From: Bacteriovoracaceae bacterium UBA6153
GTDB taxonomy: Bacteria; Bdellovibrionota; Bacteriovoracia; Bacteriovoracales; Bacteriovoracaceae
Length of the DNA stretch: 64,000 bases
Direction: 5' to 3'
NCBI GenBank assembly: GCA_002428265.1
Contig: DIUR01000023.1
Coordinates: forward strand, 310,001-374,000
Shown here: positions 17,899 to 25,728 of the stretch, in pieces
How positions within the stretch are numbered: position 1 is the stretch's first letter
Layout: each line of letters begins with the position of its first letter
Position numbers and translations under genes: made by a program
Notes under the pieces: model-generated
What the model saw: the letters and a program-made list of their open reading frames with translations, nothing else
The model's database searches: none
What the model was told of the DNA's origin: nothing

Positions 17899-18608
17899 AA
17901 CTTTCCGTTGGGATCATCTTTCCATCCCCAGTAAACTTTTTTGTCTATAAAATCTTTAGGGATATCTTGAGCATAAAGTCTCTGTCTTAAAGCAACAATT
18001 GATTGTTGTTTACCTGAAAGAATAATTTTTGTACTGCCGTCATTCACAAATGCTGTTTGAAGTGCTTTTGCCGCTGCATCCATTTGGTTGAGTTCAAAAA
18101 GTGTCGATTGTTCCAGTTCAAACTTTTTTAAAACGAGAAGAGATTCACTAAGGTCATTAGCTTCAAAAAAGAAATGAAACTCAATATCTGTTCTATTTTT
18201 TAAAAGAGCGTAGGCAAGGCCATAAGTCGTTTCATCACCAAAGAAGAGCACGCGCTTGACACCTTCATCGATCCTTAGAGAAGACTTAGGGCCTAGGACT
18301 GTAACTTTGTCTTGAGCTCGAACATCGCGCGCCCAGATCGCTCCAGGGCCTTTACCGTGCATATAAATAAGAGTCTGCATGACTCCCTCTGACTGATTCC
18401 ACGATGAAGGCGTGTAACTTCTCATCTCATCGCCTTTAAGCTGGATTTGAATTTTTTGTCCGGGTACCCATTCTTTCTTTTTAATGGAGCTGCCCTTGAT
18501 AGTTATAAATTGAAAATGCGGAGAGAGCCTCTCGTTTGAAACAATCTTGCTTTTAGAAAGAATGATAGGGCCTAAAACTTTGAGAAGGATTTTTTTTATT
18601 TGGCTCAT
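17889..18608 (-). CDS. Siderophore-interacting FAD protein (ferric-siderophore reductase)
   Basis: Cytoplasmic flavin reductase of the SIP/ViuB family, 239 aa, which releases iron by reducing ferric siderophore. The FAD-binding motif RSYTPSSW, the MHGKGPGAIWARDVRAQD segment and the LGPKSSLRID loop are typical, and an NAD(P)H-binding half follows (VLFFGDETTYGLAYALL). Its start overlaps the stop of the MFS gene by 4 bases, so the pair is one operon. That operon is divergent from the aerobactin-type biosynthesis genes, which strongly suggests a role in using that siderophore. Confidence 0.9.
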   Translation of the reverse strand: MSQIKKILLKVLGPIILSKSKIVSNERLSPHFQFITIKGSSIKKKEWVPGQKIQIQLKGDEMRSYTPSSWNQSEGVMQTLIYMHGKGPGAIWARDVRAQDKVTVLGPKSSLRIDEGVKRVLFFGDETTYGLAYALLKNRTDIEFHFFFEANDLSESLLVLKKFELEQSTLFELNQMDAAAKALQTAFVNDGSTKIILSGKQQSIVALRQRLYAQDIPKDFIDKKVYWGWKDDPNGKLKK

Positions 18609-19846
18609 TCGGCAACACTCGCACTTTTATTGGGAAGAATGAAATCAGATTTATTAAGAATTAATGAAGCGACGATTACAAGAGTCACAATCGAAATAAA
18701 ACTAATAACAGTCATATTCGAGACAATATTTAATTTCATTGATATTGCTACCATTCCGGCTCCGAAAGCGTAACCAAGTGAATGGGCGATACTGGCGAAT
18801 CCAATCTTTTTACCTGTTACATTGTCTGCCACTTTTGTATGACTGATCAGTGCTAAATAAACAGCAGGGATAAGGGCAAGGCCTGTTGCAATGAATGCTA
18901 ATGAAACCCAGATAAAAGTCATGGTTGTAGCAAAAGAGAGCAGGAAAGATCCAAATACTAAAGAGCTTGCGCCGGTAATAAGTCTCATCTTCCATTCACG
19001 TTTAAAGATCCATTGACTGCTTTGTTGAACGACTAGAGAAAATAAACTGATGGCCAGAACAATTTTAGCAAAGAGAACTGTGGCTTCATCGCCTCTGATA
19101 TTGAAAGTCACTTTCAAATGATGACCTAACGTAGAGTGAAGAACGCCAATGAAGCTTGTAAAAATGAGTGCTAGAAGAATGGGCAGAACTGACTCTCTTA
19201 AAAGTTTTTTCCACTGAAGCCACGCACTTCCTAAACTCTCAGTTGCAACAGCAGCTATTTTTACAGATGTCTTAGAGGTTAGAAGGCATCCGACAGATAA
19301 AACAAAAACCCATGCCGTTGCGGCATAAATGATGTGCTCAAAATTAACTTGTTTAAAAAGAATTAAAATCGGCCCTAAAATTCTTCCGACATTTAGGCAC
19401 ATCGAGTTTCTGGTTAAAACTTTCATCTTATCTTTAGTATCAATTAAATCTAGCTGCCAGGCCTGAGAGACTGGAACGACGGCAGAGGCCAGTAATCCAT
19501 AGATAACTCGACTTCCATAAATCATGGAAACTTTCATCGTCATCGATAATTCTTGGTTAAATAAAAAAAGCGCGCTTAAAAGGAGAAATGAAAAACCCAT
19601 TCCTAGCATTCCAAGGCTCAGCACTCTCTTTCTTCCCCAGGTATCACTCTTAGCGGCCCAGAAAGGTCCCATACCAGCGAAAATAAAAGAGCCTACACTA
19701 ATGGAGCCAATAATGGTCGCCGTCTGCAGGAGAGTTGTATCTGCTATATAAGGAATAGTTGTGTAGAGAAGAATCTGAACACAGCTAAAGGTCATAGTAT
19801 TAAGGTACGCAATCAAAAGTTGTTGATTGATGCTAGTAGTTTTCAT
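18605..19846 (-). CDS. MFS transporter, probable siderophore exporter (ShiF-like position)
   Basis: A 413 aa, 12-helix major facilitator with Motif A (WAAKSDTWGRKRVLSL) after helix 2. It is divergent from an iucABCD-like operon and overlaps the ferric-siderophore reductase gene. In aerobactin loci of enterobacteria an MFS protein (ShiF) is encoded beside iucA and is linked to aerobactin export, so the same job is inferred here. No strong ribosome site is visible before the ATG. Its promoter (-35 TTGACA, -10 TATTTT) overlaps the siderophore promoter. I did not test sequence similarity to ShiF. Confidence 0.83.
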   Translation of the reverse strand: MKTTSINQQLLIAYLNTMTFSCVQILLYTTIPYIADTTLLQTATIIGSISVGSFIFAGMGPFWAAKSDTWGRKRVLSLGMLGMGFSFLLLSALFLFNQELSMTMKVSMIYGSRVIYGLLASAVVPVSQAWQLDLIDTKDKMKVLTRNSMCLNVGRILGPILILFKQVNFEHIIYAATAWVFVLSVGCLLTSKTSVKIAAVATESLGSAWLQWKKLLRESVLPILLALIFTSFIGVLHSTLGHHLKVTFNIRGDEATVLFAKIVLAISLFSLVVQQSSQWIFKREWKMRLITGASSLVFGSFLLSFATTMTFIWVSLAFIATGLALIPAVYLALISHTKVADNVTGKKIGFASIAHSLGYAFGAGMVAISMKLNIVSNMTVISFISIVTLVIVASLILNKSDFILPNKSASVAE

Positions 19847-19891
19847 TTAGGGCCCGTTAGACTGCAAGCGTCGATGCGCTGGTGAAATAAG

Positions 19892-19920
19892 AAAATAAAT
19901 GAATTAGTTTGCCTTGTCAA
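19892..19920 (-). promoter_or_regulatory. Promoter of the MFS-SIP operon
   Basis: On the minus strand, -35 TTGACA (19920-19915) and -10 TATTTT (19897-19892) with an optimal 17-base spacer. The -35 overlaps the -35 of the divergent siderophore operon by five bases. Confidence 0.7.
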
Positions 19921-19922
19921 AC
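19907..19922. promoter_or_regulatory. Pseudo-palindrome over the two -35 boxes
   Basis: GTTTG / CAAAC arms separated by six bases, with six of eight positions paired, centred on the shared -35 region. It is placed where one bound repressor would silence both directions. It does not match the classical Fur box, and the regulator is unknown. Confidence 0.4.
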
Positions 19923-19943
19923 AATCTTATGAAAAGGTATACA
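19914..19943 (+). promoter_or_regulatory. Promoter of the siderophore biosynthesis operon
   Basis: -35 TTGTCA at 19914-19919 and -10 TATACA at 19938-19943 with an 18-base spacer, giving a leader of roughly 37 bases before the first gene. Confidence 0.7.
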
Positions 19944-19986
19944 AGAAGACAATTAACCGCTGTAAAGCTTAGAAATTGCGTAAAAA

Positions 19987-21690
19987 ATGAAGATACGATC
20001 TCTTGCAGAAAAACATTCGGCCGCCTGCTTTTTGAACTCACTCTTTAGAGAGTGGAAAGACTATACATATGATCTTGAATCATCATCACTTGTTATCAAG
20101 TTGAATCACGATTCTCTTATTCTTCCTCTTGTATCTTTTTCTTTAACAGGAAAACATTCTTATACTGGAACTTACTTTTTTAATTCTGAAGAAATTAATT
20201 TTAATAAATTAAAAGAGCTTCTCTTAAATCATCTTGCAACAATTTATAAAACAACAACAGCTCAGCTTTCAATTTTTAATAATAGAATTGATGACAGTGT
20301 TGAGAATATTAAATCATCTCTGGATTTAAGAGGACAAGAGTTGTCTTCTCTGTATGAAAGTCCATCAATGGATTTTAATTCAGCGGAGCAAGCGTTAATC
20401 ATTGGGCATACTTTTCACCCTCATCCAAAGAATAGAGATGAGATGAGTGGAAGTGATTATATAAAGTACGCTCCTGAAACTGGCGGAAAGTTTGATTTAG
20501 AATGGTTTTTTGTTAGTCCTGACATTCTTTATATTCATAATTCAAAAAACTTCGAAAATAAGAGTTGGAACGAAGAACTGTTTAAAGGAAGAGAAATTCT
20601 TAAAGGCTACAGCGTTTTGCCGGTTCATCCTTGGCAAAAAGACAAACTCTTAAATCATCCAGTGATTAAGAGCTATATTGTAGATAAAAAAATCATTCCA
20701 GTGGACTCATTTCAGGAAACTGAGAAATGGCATCCAACTTCTTCACTGCGATCTATCTACAACAAAAAAAGTCCTTATATGCTTAAGTTTTCTTTGAGTG
20801 TTCGTCTGACAAACTCAATTCGCCATCTTCTTCCTCATGAAGTGGTAAGAGGGCTTCAAGTGATGGATGTTTTTTCAACGGGAACAGGGAAAACGTTCTT
20901 AAGAAAATTTCCGGACTTCAATATTCTTTATGAACCAGGTTTCATGGCGATCAAAGACAATCATGATAAAATTATAAATGAATCAATCGTCTCTTTGAGA
21001 GTGAACCCATTTTTAGAAGATGCTGAAAATAAAATTGTTCTTGCGACGCTGACTCAGGATCATCCGGTAAAAGGAATGAGTCTTATCGGAAGTCAGATTC
21101 ATCGACTGGCAGAAGAATCAAATTTAAAAACGGCCGCATTTCTTTGGTTAAAAAAATACTTAGACGTTGCTGTAAAGCCTCTTTTATTAGCTCAAGCTAA
21201 TTACGGGGTTTTGCTCGGGGCCCATCAGCAAAACCTCATTCTTGAAATAAAAAATTCACTTCCTACTCAGGCCTATTTCAGAGACTGTCAGGGGACAGGT
21301 TATAGCAATATTGGTTTTGAATTATTTGCTGGTGAAGTAGATCTTATGACGGTTGAGAATGGAAATATTCTCGATTCAAAAATGGGAAATACACTATTTT
21401 CTTATTATCTTTTTATCAACTCAACTTTTAATGTCATCAGCACACTTGCTAAAGAAGCAGGTCTTCCAGAAGAGGAGTTCTTTAAAGTTTTAAGAAGTGA
21501 GATGACTTCATGGTTAAAAGAAGGTGTGCGCGACACAAGCTGTTTTGATTATTTATTAGAGTCAAAAACACTTCTTCAAAAAGGCAATTTCCTTTGTTCG
21601 ATTATCAATATGAATGAAAATACGACTGAGAACCCATTGGGCATTTATAACGAAATGGCCAATCCAATCTATGAGAGCAAGTTATGTTAA
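19987..21690 (+). CDS. iucA: IucA/IucC-family siderophore synthetase (IucA position)
   Basis: NRPS-independent siderophore synthetase of 567 aa that couples an amine to a carboxylate of citrate using ATP. Family motifs are in order: GHTFHPHPKNRDEM near residue 140, SVLPVHPWQKDKL near 210, PTSSLRSIY near 250, then SVRLTNSIRHLLPHEVVRG, GVLLGAHQQNLILE and YFRDCQGTGYS, plus the C-terminal FhuF-like region. It is the first gene of the operon and overlaps the acetyltransferase gene by 7 bases. By position it corresponds to IucA of the aerobactin pathway, and the symbol rests on gene order and family. No clear ribosome site precedes the ATG. Confidence 0.9.
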   Translation: MKIRSLAEKHSAACFLNSLFREWKDYTYDLESSSLVIKLNHDSLILPLVSFSLTGKHSYTGTYFFNSEEINFNKLKELLLNHLATIYKTTTAQLSIFNNRIDDSVENIKSSLDLRGQELSSLYESPSMDFNSAEQALIIGHTFHPHPKNRDEMSGSDYIKYAPETGGKFDLEWFFVSPDILYIHNSKNFENKSWNEELFKGREILKGYSVLPVHPWQKDKLLNHPVIKSYIVDKKIIPVDSFQETEKWHPTSSLRSIYNKKSPYMLKFSLSVRLTNSIRHLLPHEVVRGLQVMDVFSTGTGKTFLRKFPDFNILYEPGFMAIKDNHDKIINESIVSLRVNPFLEDAENKIVLATLTQDHPVKGMSLIGSQIHRLAEESNLKTAAFLWLKKYLDVAVKPLLLAQANYGVLLGAHQQNLILEIKNSLPTQAYFRDCQGTGYSNIGFELFAGEVDLMTVENGNILDSKMGNTLFSYYLFINSTFNVISTLAKEAGLPEEEFFKVLRSEMTSWLKEGVRDTSCFDYLLESKTLLQKGNFLCSIINMNENTTENPLGIYNEMANPIYESKLC

Positions 21691-22703
21691 GTAATATTAT
21701 CGCTACCCAATACAAAACACTGGCAAGTGGACAGGTCTTTAAAGCAGAGTTCGTGGATGGGGTATGCAAAGTAAGAAACTCTTTCGAACAGGAATTAATT
21801 CTTAAGGCCTCTGAAGACAATAATGCGCTTTTAATCAATGTTTCAAAACTTGATGACAGGCGTGATGACGAATTTCTTTTCACTGCTGTTGAATATCTTC
21901 TAGGACACAATATCCATCTTACAACAGTCAAGATTTCAAACGCGATTAAAGAATACTCTTCTGATCTTCTTTTACAGAAATATTTTTTAGTCGATGGTGA
22001 TCTTTTGAGCTTCACAAGAGGAGAGTTTTTTCAATTAGGTGGAAGCTGGTATAAAGAAAGAGACCAAAAATTATCCCCTGAAAAATATACTGAAACAAAT
22101 GGGAGAGTTCACCCGGTTAGAGTCGATGTTCAAAGTGGAGTGCTCTACAGCAGATACGTTCCTCAAATTCAAAAAACACTAAGCTTTAGAATGATTGATA
22201 TTCAAGCTGACCTGGGTATTTTCCATGAGTGGCATAATCAACCAAGAGTCGCAAACTTTTGGGAAATGGCACAGCCAAAAGCTGAGCTTCAGGCCTTTAT
22301 TGAAAAAAATCTTAAAGACCCACATGCTCTTCCCATGATCGCCGAGTGCGACGGAGTACCTGTAGGGTATTTTGAATTGTACTGGACGAGAGAAGACCGC
22401 CTTGCTCCATATTACGAGAGTGAGTCATGGGATCGTGGCTTCCACTTTTTGATCGGAGCAACAGAGTTCTTAGGATTCAATAATACAGATGCAATGCTCA
22501 GATCTTTGACACATTTCTTATTTTTGGACGATAGAAGAACAAGAAAAATTATGGCAGAACCAAGATCTGATAATACCAAAGTTCTAAAATATGTAGAAAC
22601 TTTTACTGCCTGGAGAAAACTTTACGAGTTTGATTTCCCTCATAAAAGATCTGCCCTTCTTGAATGCACTCGCGAGAGAATGTTCGGAGGTATTTACCTA
22701 TGA
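21684..22703 (+). CDS. iucB: N6-hydroxylysine acetyltransferase-like GNAT (IucB-like)
   Basis: Acetyltransferase of the siderophore GNAT family (IucB/AlcB/RhbD type), 339 aa. In the aerobactin pathway it acetylates N6-hydroxylysine to the hydroxamate. The C-terminal half carries the family pattern FHEWHNQPRVANFWEM, VPVGYFELYWTREDRLAPYY, WDRGFHFLIGATEF, FLFLDDRRTRKIMAEPRSDN and FDFPHKRSALLECTRERMF. The N-terminal 150 residues are less conserved, as usual. Its start overlaps iucA and its stop overlaps the iucC start (ATGA), so translation is coupled along the operon. Confidence 0.9.
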   Translation: MLSNIIATQYKTLASGQVFKAEFVDGVCKVRNSFEQELILKASEDNNALLINVSKLDDRRDDEFLFTAVEYLLGHNIHLTTVKISNAIKEYSSDLLLQKYFLVDGDLLSFTRGEFFQLGGSWYKERDQKLSPEKYTETNGRVHPVRVDVQSGVLYSRYVPQIQKTLSFRMIDIQADLGIFHEWHNQPRVANFWEMAQPKAELQAFIEKNLKDPHALPMIAECDGVPVGYFELYWTREDRLAPYYESESWDRGFHFLIGATEFLGFNNTDAMLRSLTHFLFLDDRRTRKIMAEPRSDNTKVLKYVETFTAWRKLYEFDFPHKRSALLECTRERMFGGIYL

Positions 22704-24445
22704 AGAACTGGAATCAGGTCAATTTAAATTTAATTGCAAAATCTATCGGAGAACTTTGTTACGAGCAGATTTTAACGGCTAAAAAATTATCTGATAACCG
22801 TTATGAGCTCTCACTTCAAAGTGGAGCTGTTTATTATTTTTCTGCATGGATGGGAATCTGGGATCACCTGAGAGTTGAGGCCGCGACCATCAATAAAGAG
22901 GGGGCCGATAGTGTTTCTGCCGGCCAGTTTTTTATTGATGCCAAGAGCGAGCTAGCTATGACTGATATTGTTCTGGGAAATTTCCTGGAAGAGATGAATA
23001 ATAGTCTTTATGCAGATATGCATTTACTTGAAAAACAAAAAGAGACCAAGGCCCGTGAGATGGTCTTGTGGGATGGAGAAAAAATCCAGTCTTACTTAAG
23101 TGGCCATCCAAAAATTCTTTTATCAAAAGGAAGAGTCGGTTGGGGAGCTCCTGAGCTTGAGAGGTTCGCTCCTGAGAGTGAAAACTCATTTGAGTTATTC
23201 TGGGTTGCTGTAAGAAAAGATTTCCTTATTTGCTCATTTGATGACCAGGTTAACGATTTATCTCTCTTGAAAGAAAGTCTTGATTCATTTGACCTTGAAC
23301 AGTTTCATTTGAATCTGGATAAGAAAAATTTAAAATTTGATGATTTTCACTTTTTACCAGTTCATCCATGGCAGTGGAGCAGGTTTATTAAAATCCAGTT
23401 CCAGTCGGCCATCCACGAAGGAAAAATTGTGGAGCTTGGAAGCTTTGGAGATGAGTATCTACCTCAGATTTCTATCAGGACTTTAAGAAATAGCTCTCGT
23501 CCGGAGCGTTTAGATATTAAGCTTCCGCTGACTATTTTGAATACGTCAGCGATCAGAGGCATTCCTTCCAAGTACATTAATATTGGAACAAAACTCTCTC
23601 GTCATATTCTAAGTATCTGCAAAGAAGACTCGCTTTTAAATCACCTGAATACAGATGTCCTTTTAGAAAAAGCAGGAATGAGTGTACGCCATCCTGAGTT
23701 TTCTCAGGTTGAGCTGGCCCCTTATAGATACAATGAACTTCTTGGCGCTATCTGGAGAGAGAGTGCTTCTTCAAAGCTAAATGCTGATGAGACGGCCATC
23801 ATGACAGGTTGTTTATTTTATCAAGATCCGGAAAATAATTCGTTGATCGGTGCCATCATTGAAAAGTCTAAGCTGTCAAAGGCCGAATGGCTGAAGAGCT
23901 ATTTTGAATATGTATTCATACCTCTCTACCACTTACAACTCAAGTATGGCCTGGGTCTTGTGGCCCATGGACAAAATATCATTTTAAAAATGAAGAACTT
24001 TGTTCCTTGTGGAGTGATCCTGAAAGATTTTCAGGGAGACCTACGATTGTCTAGCAATTCAATCTTAAATGAGCGTGAAGACTTCAAAGAGATTGCGCAA
24101 AAACTTGATAAGCTTCCTGCTCATTATCTTATTCACGATTTAATGACAGGACATTTGGTGACAGTTCTTCGTTTTGTTTCTGAAGTTATGCACGAGAGTG
24201 ATCATTTCTCAGAACTTGATTTTTATAAAATTCTGGCAGACGTGATTGAAAACTATAATAAAGATCACGTTGTGCCAGATGAACTTAATTTTTTAAATAA
24301 GTCTATTCCTCGAGTTTTAGTTAACAAAGTCCGTTTCAAGATCGGCTATGGTGATTCAAGCGAGAGACCAACTCCTATGGTTGGATCGGATCTAATCAGC
24401 CCATTATATTTGGGCAAAAAGCATGGTGAGGAACTAAATGGATAA
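22700..24445 (+). CDS. iucC: IucA/IucC-family siderophore synthetase (IucC position)
   Basis: Second NIS synthetase of the operon, 581 aa from the ATG at 22700, preceded by CGGAGG nine bases upstream. An earlier in-frame ATG at 22664 lies inside iucB and was not chosen. Motifs are LSGHPKILLSKGRVGWG, HFLPVHPWQWSRF, ISIRTLRNSSRPERLDIKLP, GLVAHGQNIILKMKNFVP and ILKDFQGDLRL. In aerobactin synthesis IucC adds the second acylated hydroxylysine to the IucA product. The RD-x-x-G pair usual in the family reads KDFQG here, and a role for that change is unknown. Its end overlaps the hydroxylase start by 8 bases. Confidence 0.9.
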   Translation: MKNWNQVNLNLIAKSIGELCYEQILTAKKLSDNRYELSLQSGAVYYFSAWMGIWDHLRVEAATINKEGADSVSAGQFFIDAKSELAMTDIVLGNFLEEMNNSLYADMHLLEKQKETKAREMVLWDGEKIQSYLSGHPKILLSKGRVGWGAPELERFAPESENSFELFWVAVRKDFLICSFDDQVNDLSLLKESLDSFDLEQFHLNLDKKNLKFDDFHFLPVHPWQWSRFIKIQFQSAIHEGKIVELGSFGDEYLPQISIRTLRNSSRPERLDIKLPLTILNTSAIRGIPSKYINIGTKLSRHILSICKEDSLLNHLNTDVLLEKAGMSVRHPEFSQVELAPYRYNELLGAIWRESASSKLNADETAIMTGCLFYQDPENNSLIGAIIEKSKLSKAEWLKSYFEYVFIPLYHLQLKYGLGLVAHGQNIILKMKNFVPCGVILKDFQGDLRLSSNSILNEREDFKEIAQKLDKLPAHYLIHDLMTGHLVTVLRFVSEVMHESDHFSELDFYKILADVIENYNKDHVVPDELNFLNKSIPRVLVNKVRFKIGYGDSSERPTPMVGSDLISPLYLGKKHGEELNG

Positions 24446-25712
24446 GCATTATAACTTAATTGGCGTGGGCATCGGCCCTTTCAATCTTAGTCTTGCAGCT
24501 ATTTTAGATAAGACGAAGGATGTGAATTACAAATTCTTTGAGCAAAAGAAGTCTTTTAACTGGCATGCAGAAATTATGTTTTCTGATTCAGACATGCAGA
24601 CTTCATATTTGAAAGATCTAGTGACTCCGGTCGATCCAACAAGTGAATATAGTTTCCTAAACTATCTGGTTCAAACCGGTTTATTTCATATTTTTATGAA
24701 TACTGGCAGAACAGTCGTGACTCGTCGTGAGTTTGAAATGTATTGCCAGTGGTGCACGGAAAAATTGGCCCACAGGCTAAGTTTTGACCGTCCGGTAAAC
24801 TCAGTTGATTTTGATGGAAAAAAATTCATTGTCACCTCAGGATCAGACCAGTTTACAGCAGATAACATTTGCATCGGTACAGGACTCATTCCAAGAATCC
24901 CGGAATGTGCAGTGGATTTAATTTCACCAAACTTCTTTCATGCAAAATCACCTTACTTGTCTGAGCTAAAAGCGGAAGGAAAAAATATCGTCATTATTGG
25001 CGGTGGACAAACAGGTGTCGAGATTTTCAGAAACGCCTTTAATGGGAAATGGGGAAATCCAAAGAGTGTTAAGCTAGTGACAGGAAGAACGGCGCTGCAA
25101 CCTCTGGATGAGTCACCATTTACTAATGAATTTTTCACTCCTAATTATGTTGATGATTTCTTTCCAATGAATCAGGACAAAAAAACGCCATTAGTTAAAT
25201 CGCAAAAATTGGCAAGTGATGGGAACACTCCAAGCTATCTTGATGAGCTTTACAAAGAGCTTTATCAGATTAAGTTTGTTGAACAAAGATCACAGCAAAT
25301 TGAAATTCTTCCAAGCAGAAGACTTAATAAAGTTCAAGAGTATGCAGGAAGATACATGATGGTATTTGAAAATCATTTTAATGATGGTTTTGATGAATTA
25401 GATGCAGACATTGTGATCTTGTGTACAGGGTTTTCAAATGCCATTCCATCTATTTTAGATCCGATTAAAAATAAAATCCAATTCGATAGCGAAGAGCGTT
25501 TTACATTTAACAAAAATTTCTCAGTAAAATGGGATGGCCCTGCTGAAAATAGGATCTTTGCTTTGAATTTTAGCAGACATTCTCATGGGATTTCTGAACC
25601 ACAAACTAGTTTAATGGCATGGAGATCGGCCGTTATTGCTAATGAACTATCAAGTGAGAAGCTTTATTTAAAAACTAAACCAGTACCTAATTTTATGAAT
25701 TTTAATCTTTAA
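24438..25712 (+). CDS. iucD: L-lysine N6-monooxygenase-like enzyme (IucD-like)
   Basis: NADPH- and FAD-dependent N-hydroxylase of 424 aa that starts hydroxamate synthesis by hydroxylating the side-chain amine of lysine (or ornithine or a diamine). The FAD motif GVGIGPFNLSLA is at 8-20, SFNWHAEIMF and MQTSYLKDLVTPVDPTSEYSF are the family signatures, and the NADPH site is IVIIGGGQTGVEIF. No diamine-forming aminotransferase or decarboxylase is in the operon, so lysine is the likeliest substrate and an aerobactin-like product follows. A TonB-dependent receptor gene starts 16 bases downstream. Confidence 0.9.
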   Translation: MDKHYNLIGVGIGPFNLSLAAILDKTKDVNYKFFEQKKSFNWHAEIMFSDSDMQTSYLKDLVTPVDPTSEYSFLNYLVQTGLFHIFMNTGRTVVTRREFEMYCQWCTEKLAHRLSFDRPVNSVDFDGKKFIVTSGSDQFTADNICIGTGLIPRIPECAVDLISPNFFHAKSPYLSELKAEGKNIVIIGGGQTGVEIFRNAFNGKWGNPKSVKLVTGRTALQPLDESPFTNEFFTPNYVDDFFPMNQDKKTPLVKSQKLASDGNTPSYLDELYKELYQIKFVEQRSQQIEILPSRRLNKVQEYAGRYMMVFENHFNDGFDELDADIVILCTGFSNAIPSILDPIKNKIQFDSEERFTFNKNFSVKWDGPAENRIFALNFSRHSHGISEPQTSLMAWRSAVIANELSSEKLYLKTKPVPNFMNFNL

Positions 25713-25728
25713 CTTTTTTTGGACGACT

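Noticed and set aside
19892..19986. Fur box in the divergent siderophore promoter
   Set aside because: No convincing match to GATAATGATAATCATTATC or the 7-1-7 form was found. Only a GTTTG/CAAAC pseudo-palindrome is present.
22664..22699. Upstream start of the second synthetase at 22664
   Set aside because: It lies inside iucB with no ribosome site. The ATG at 22700 has CGGAGG and ATGA coupling.
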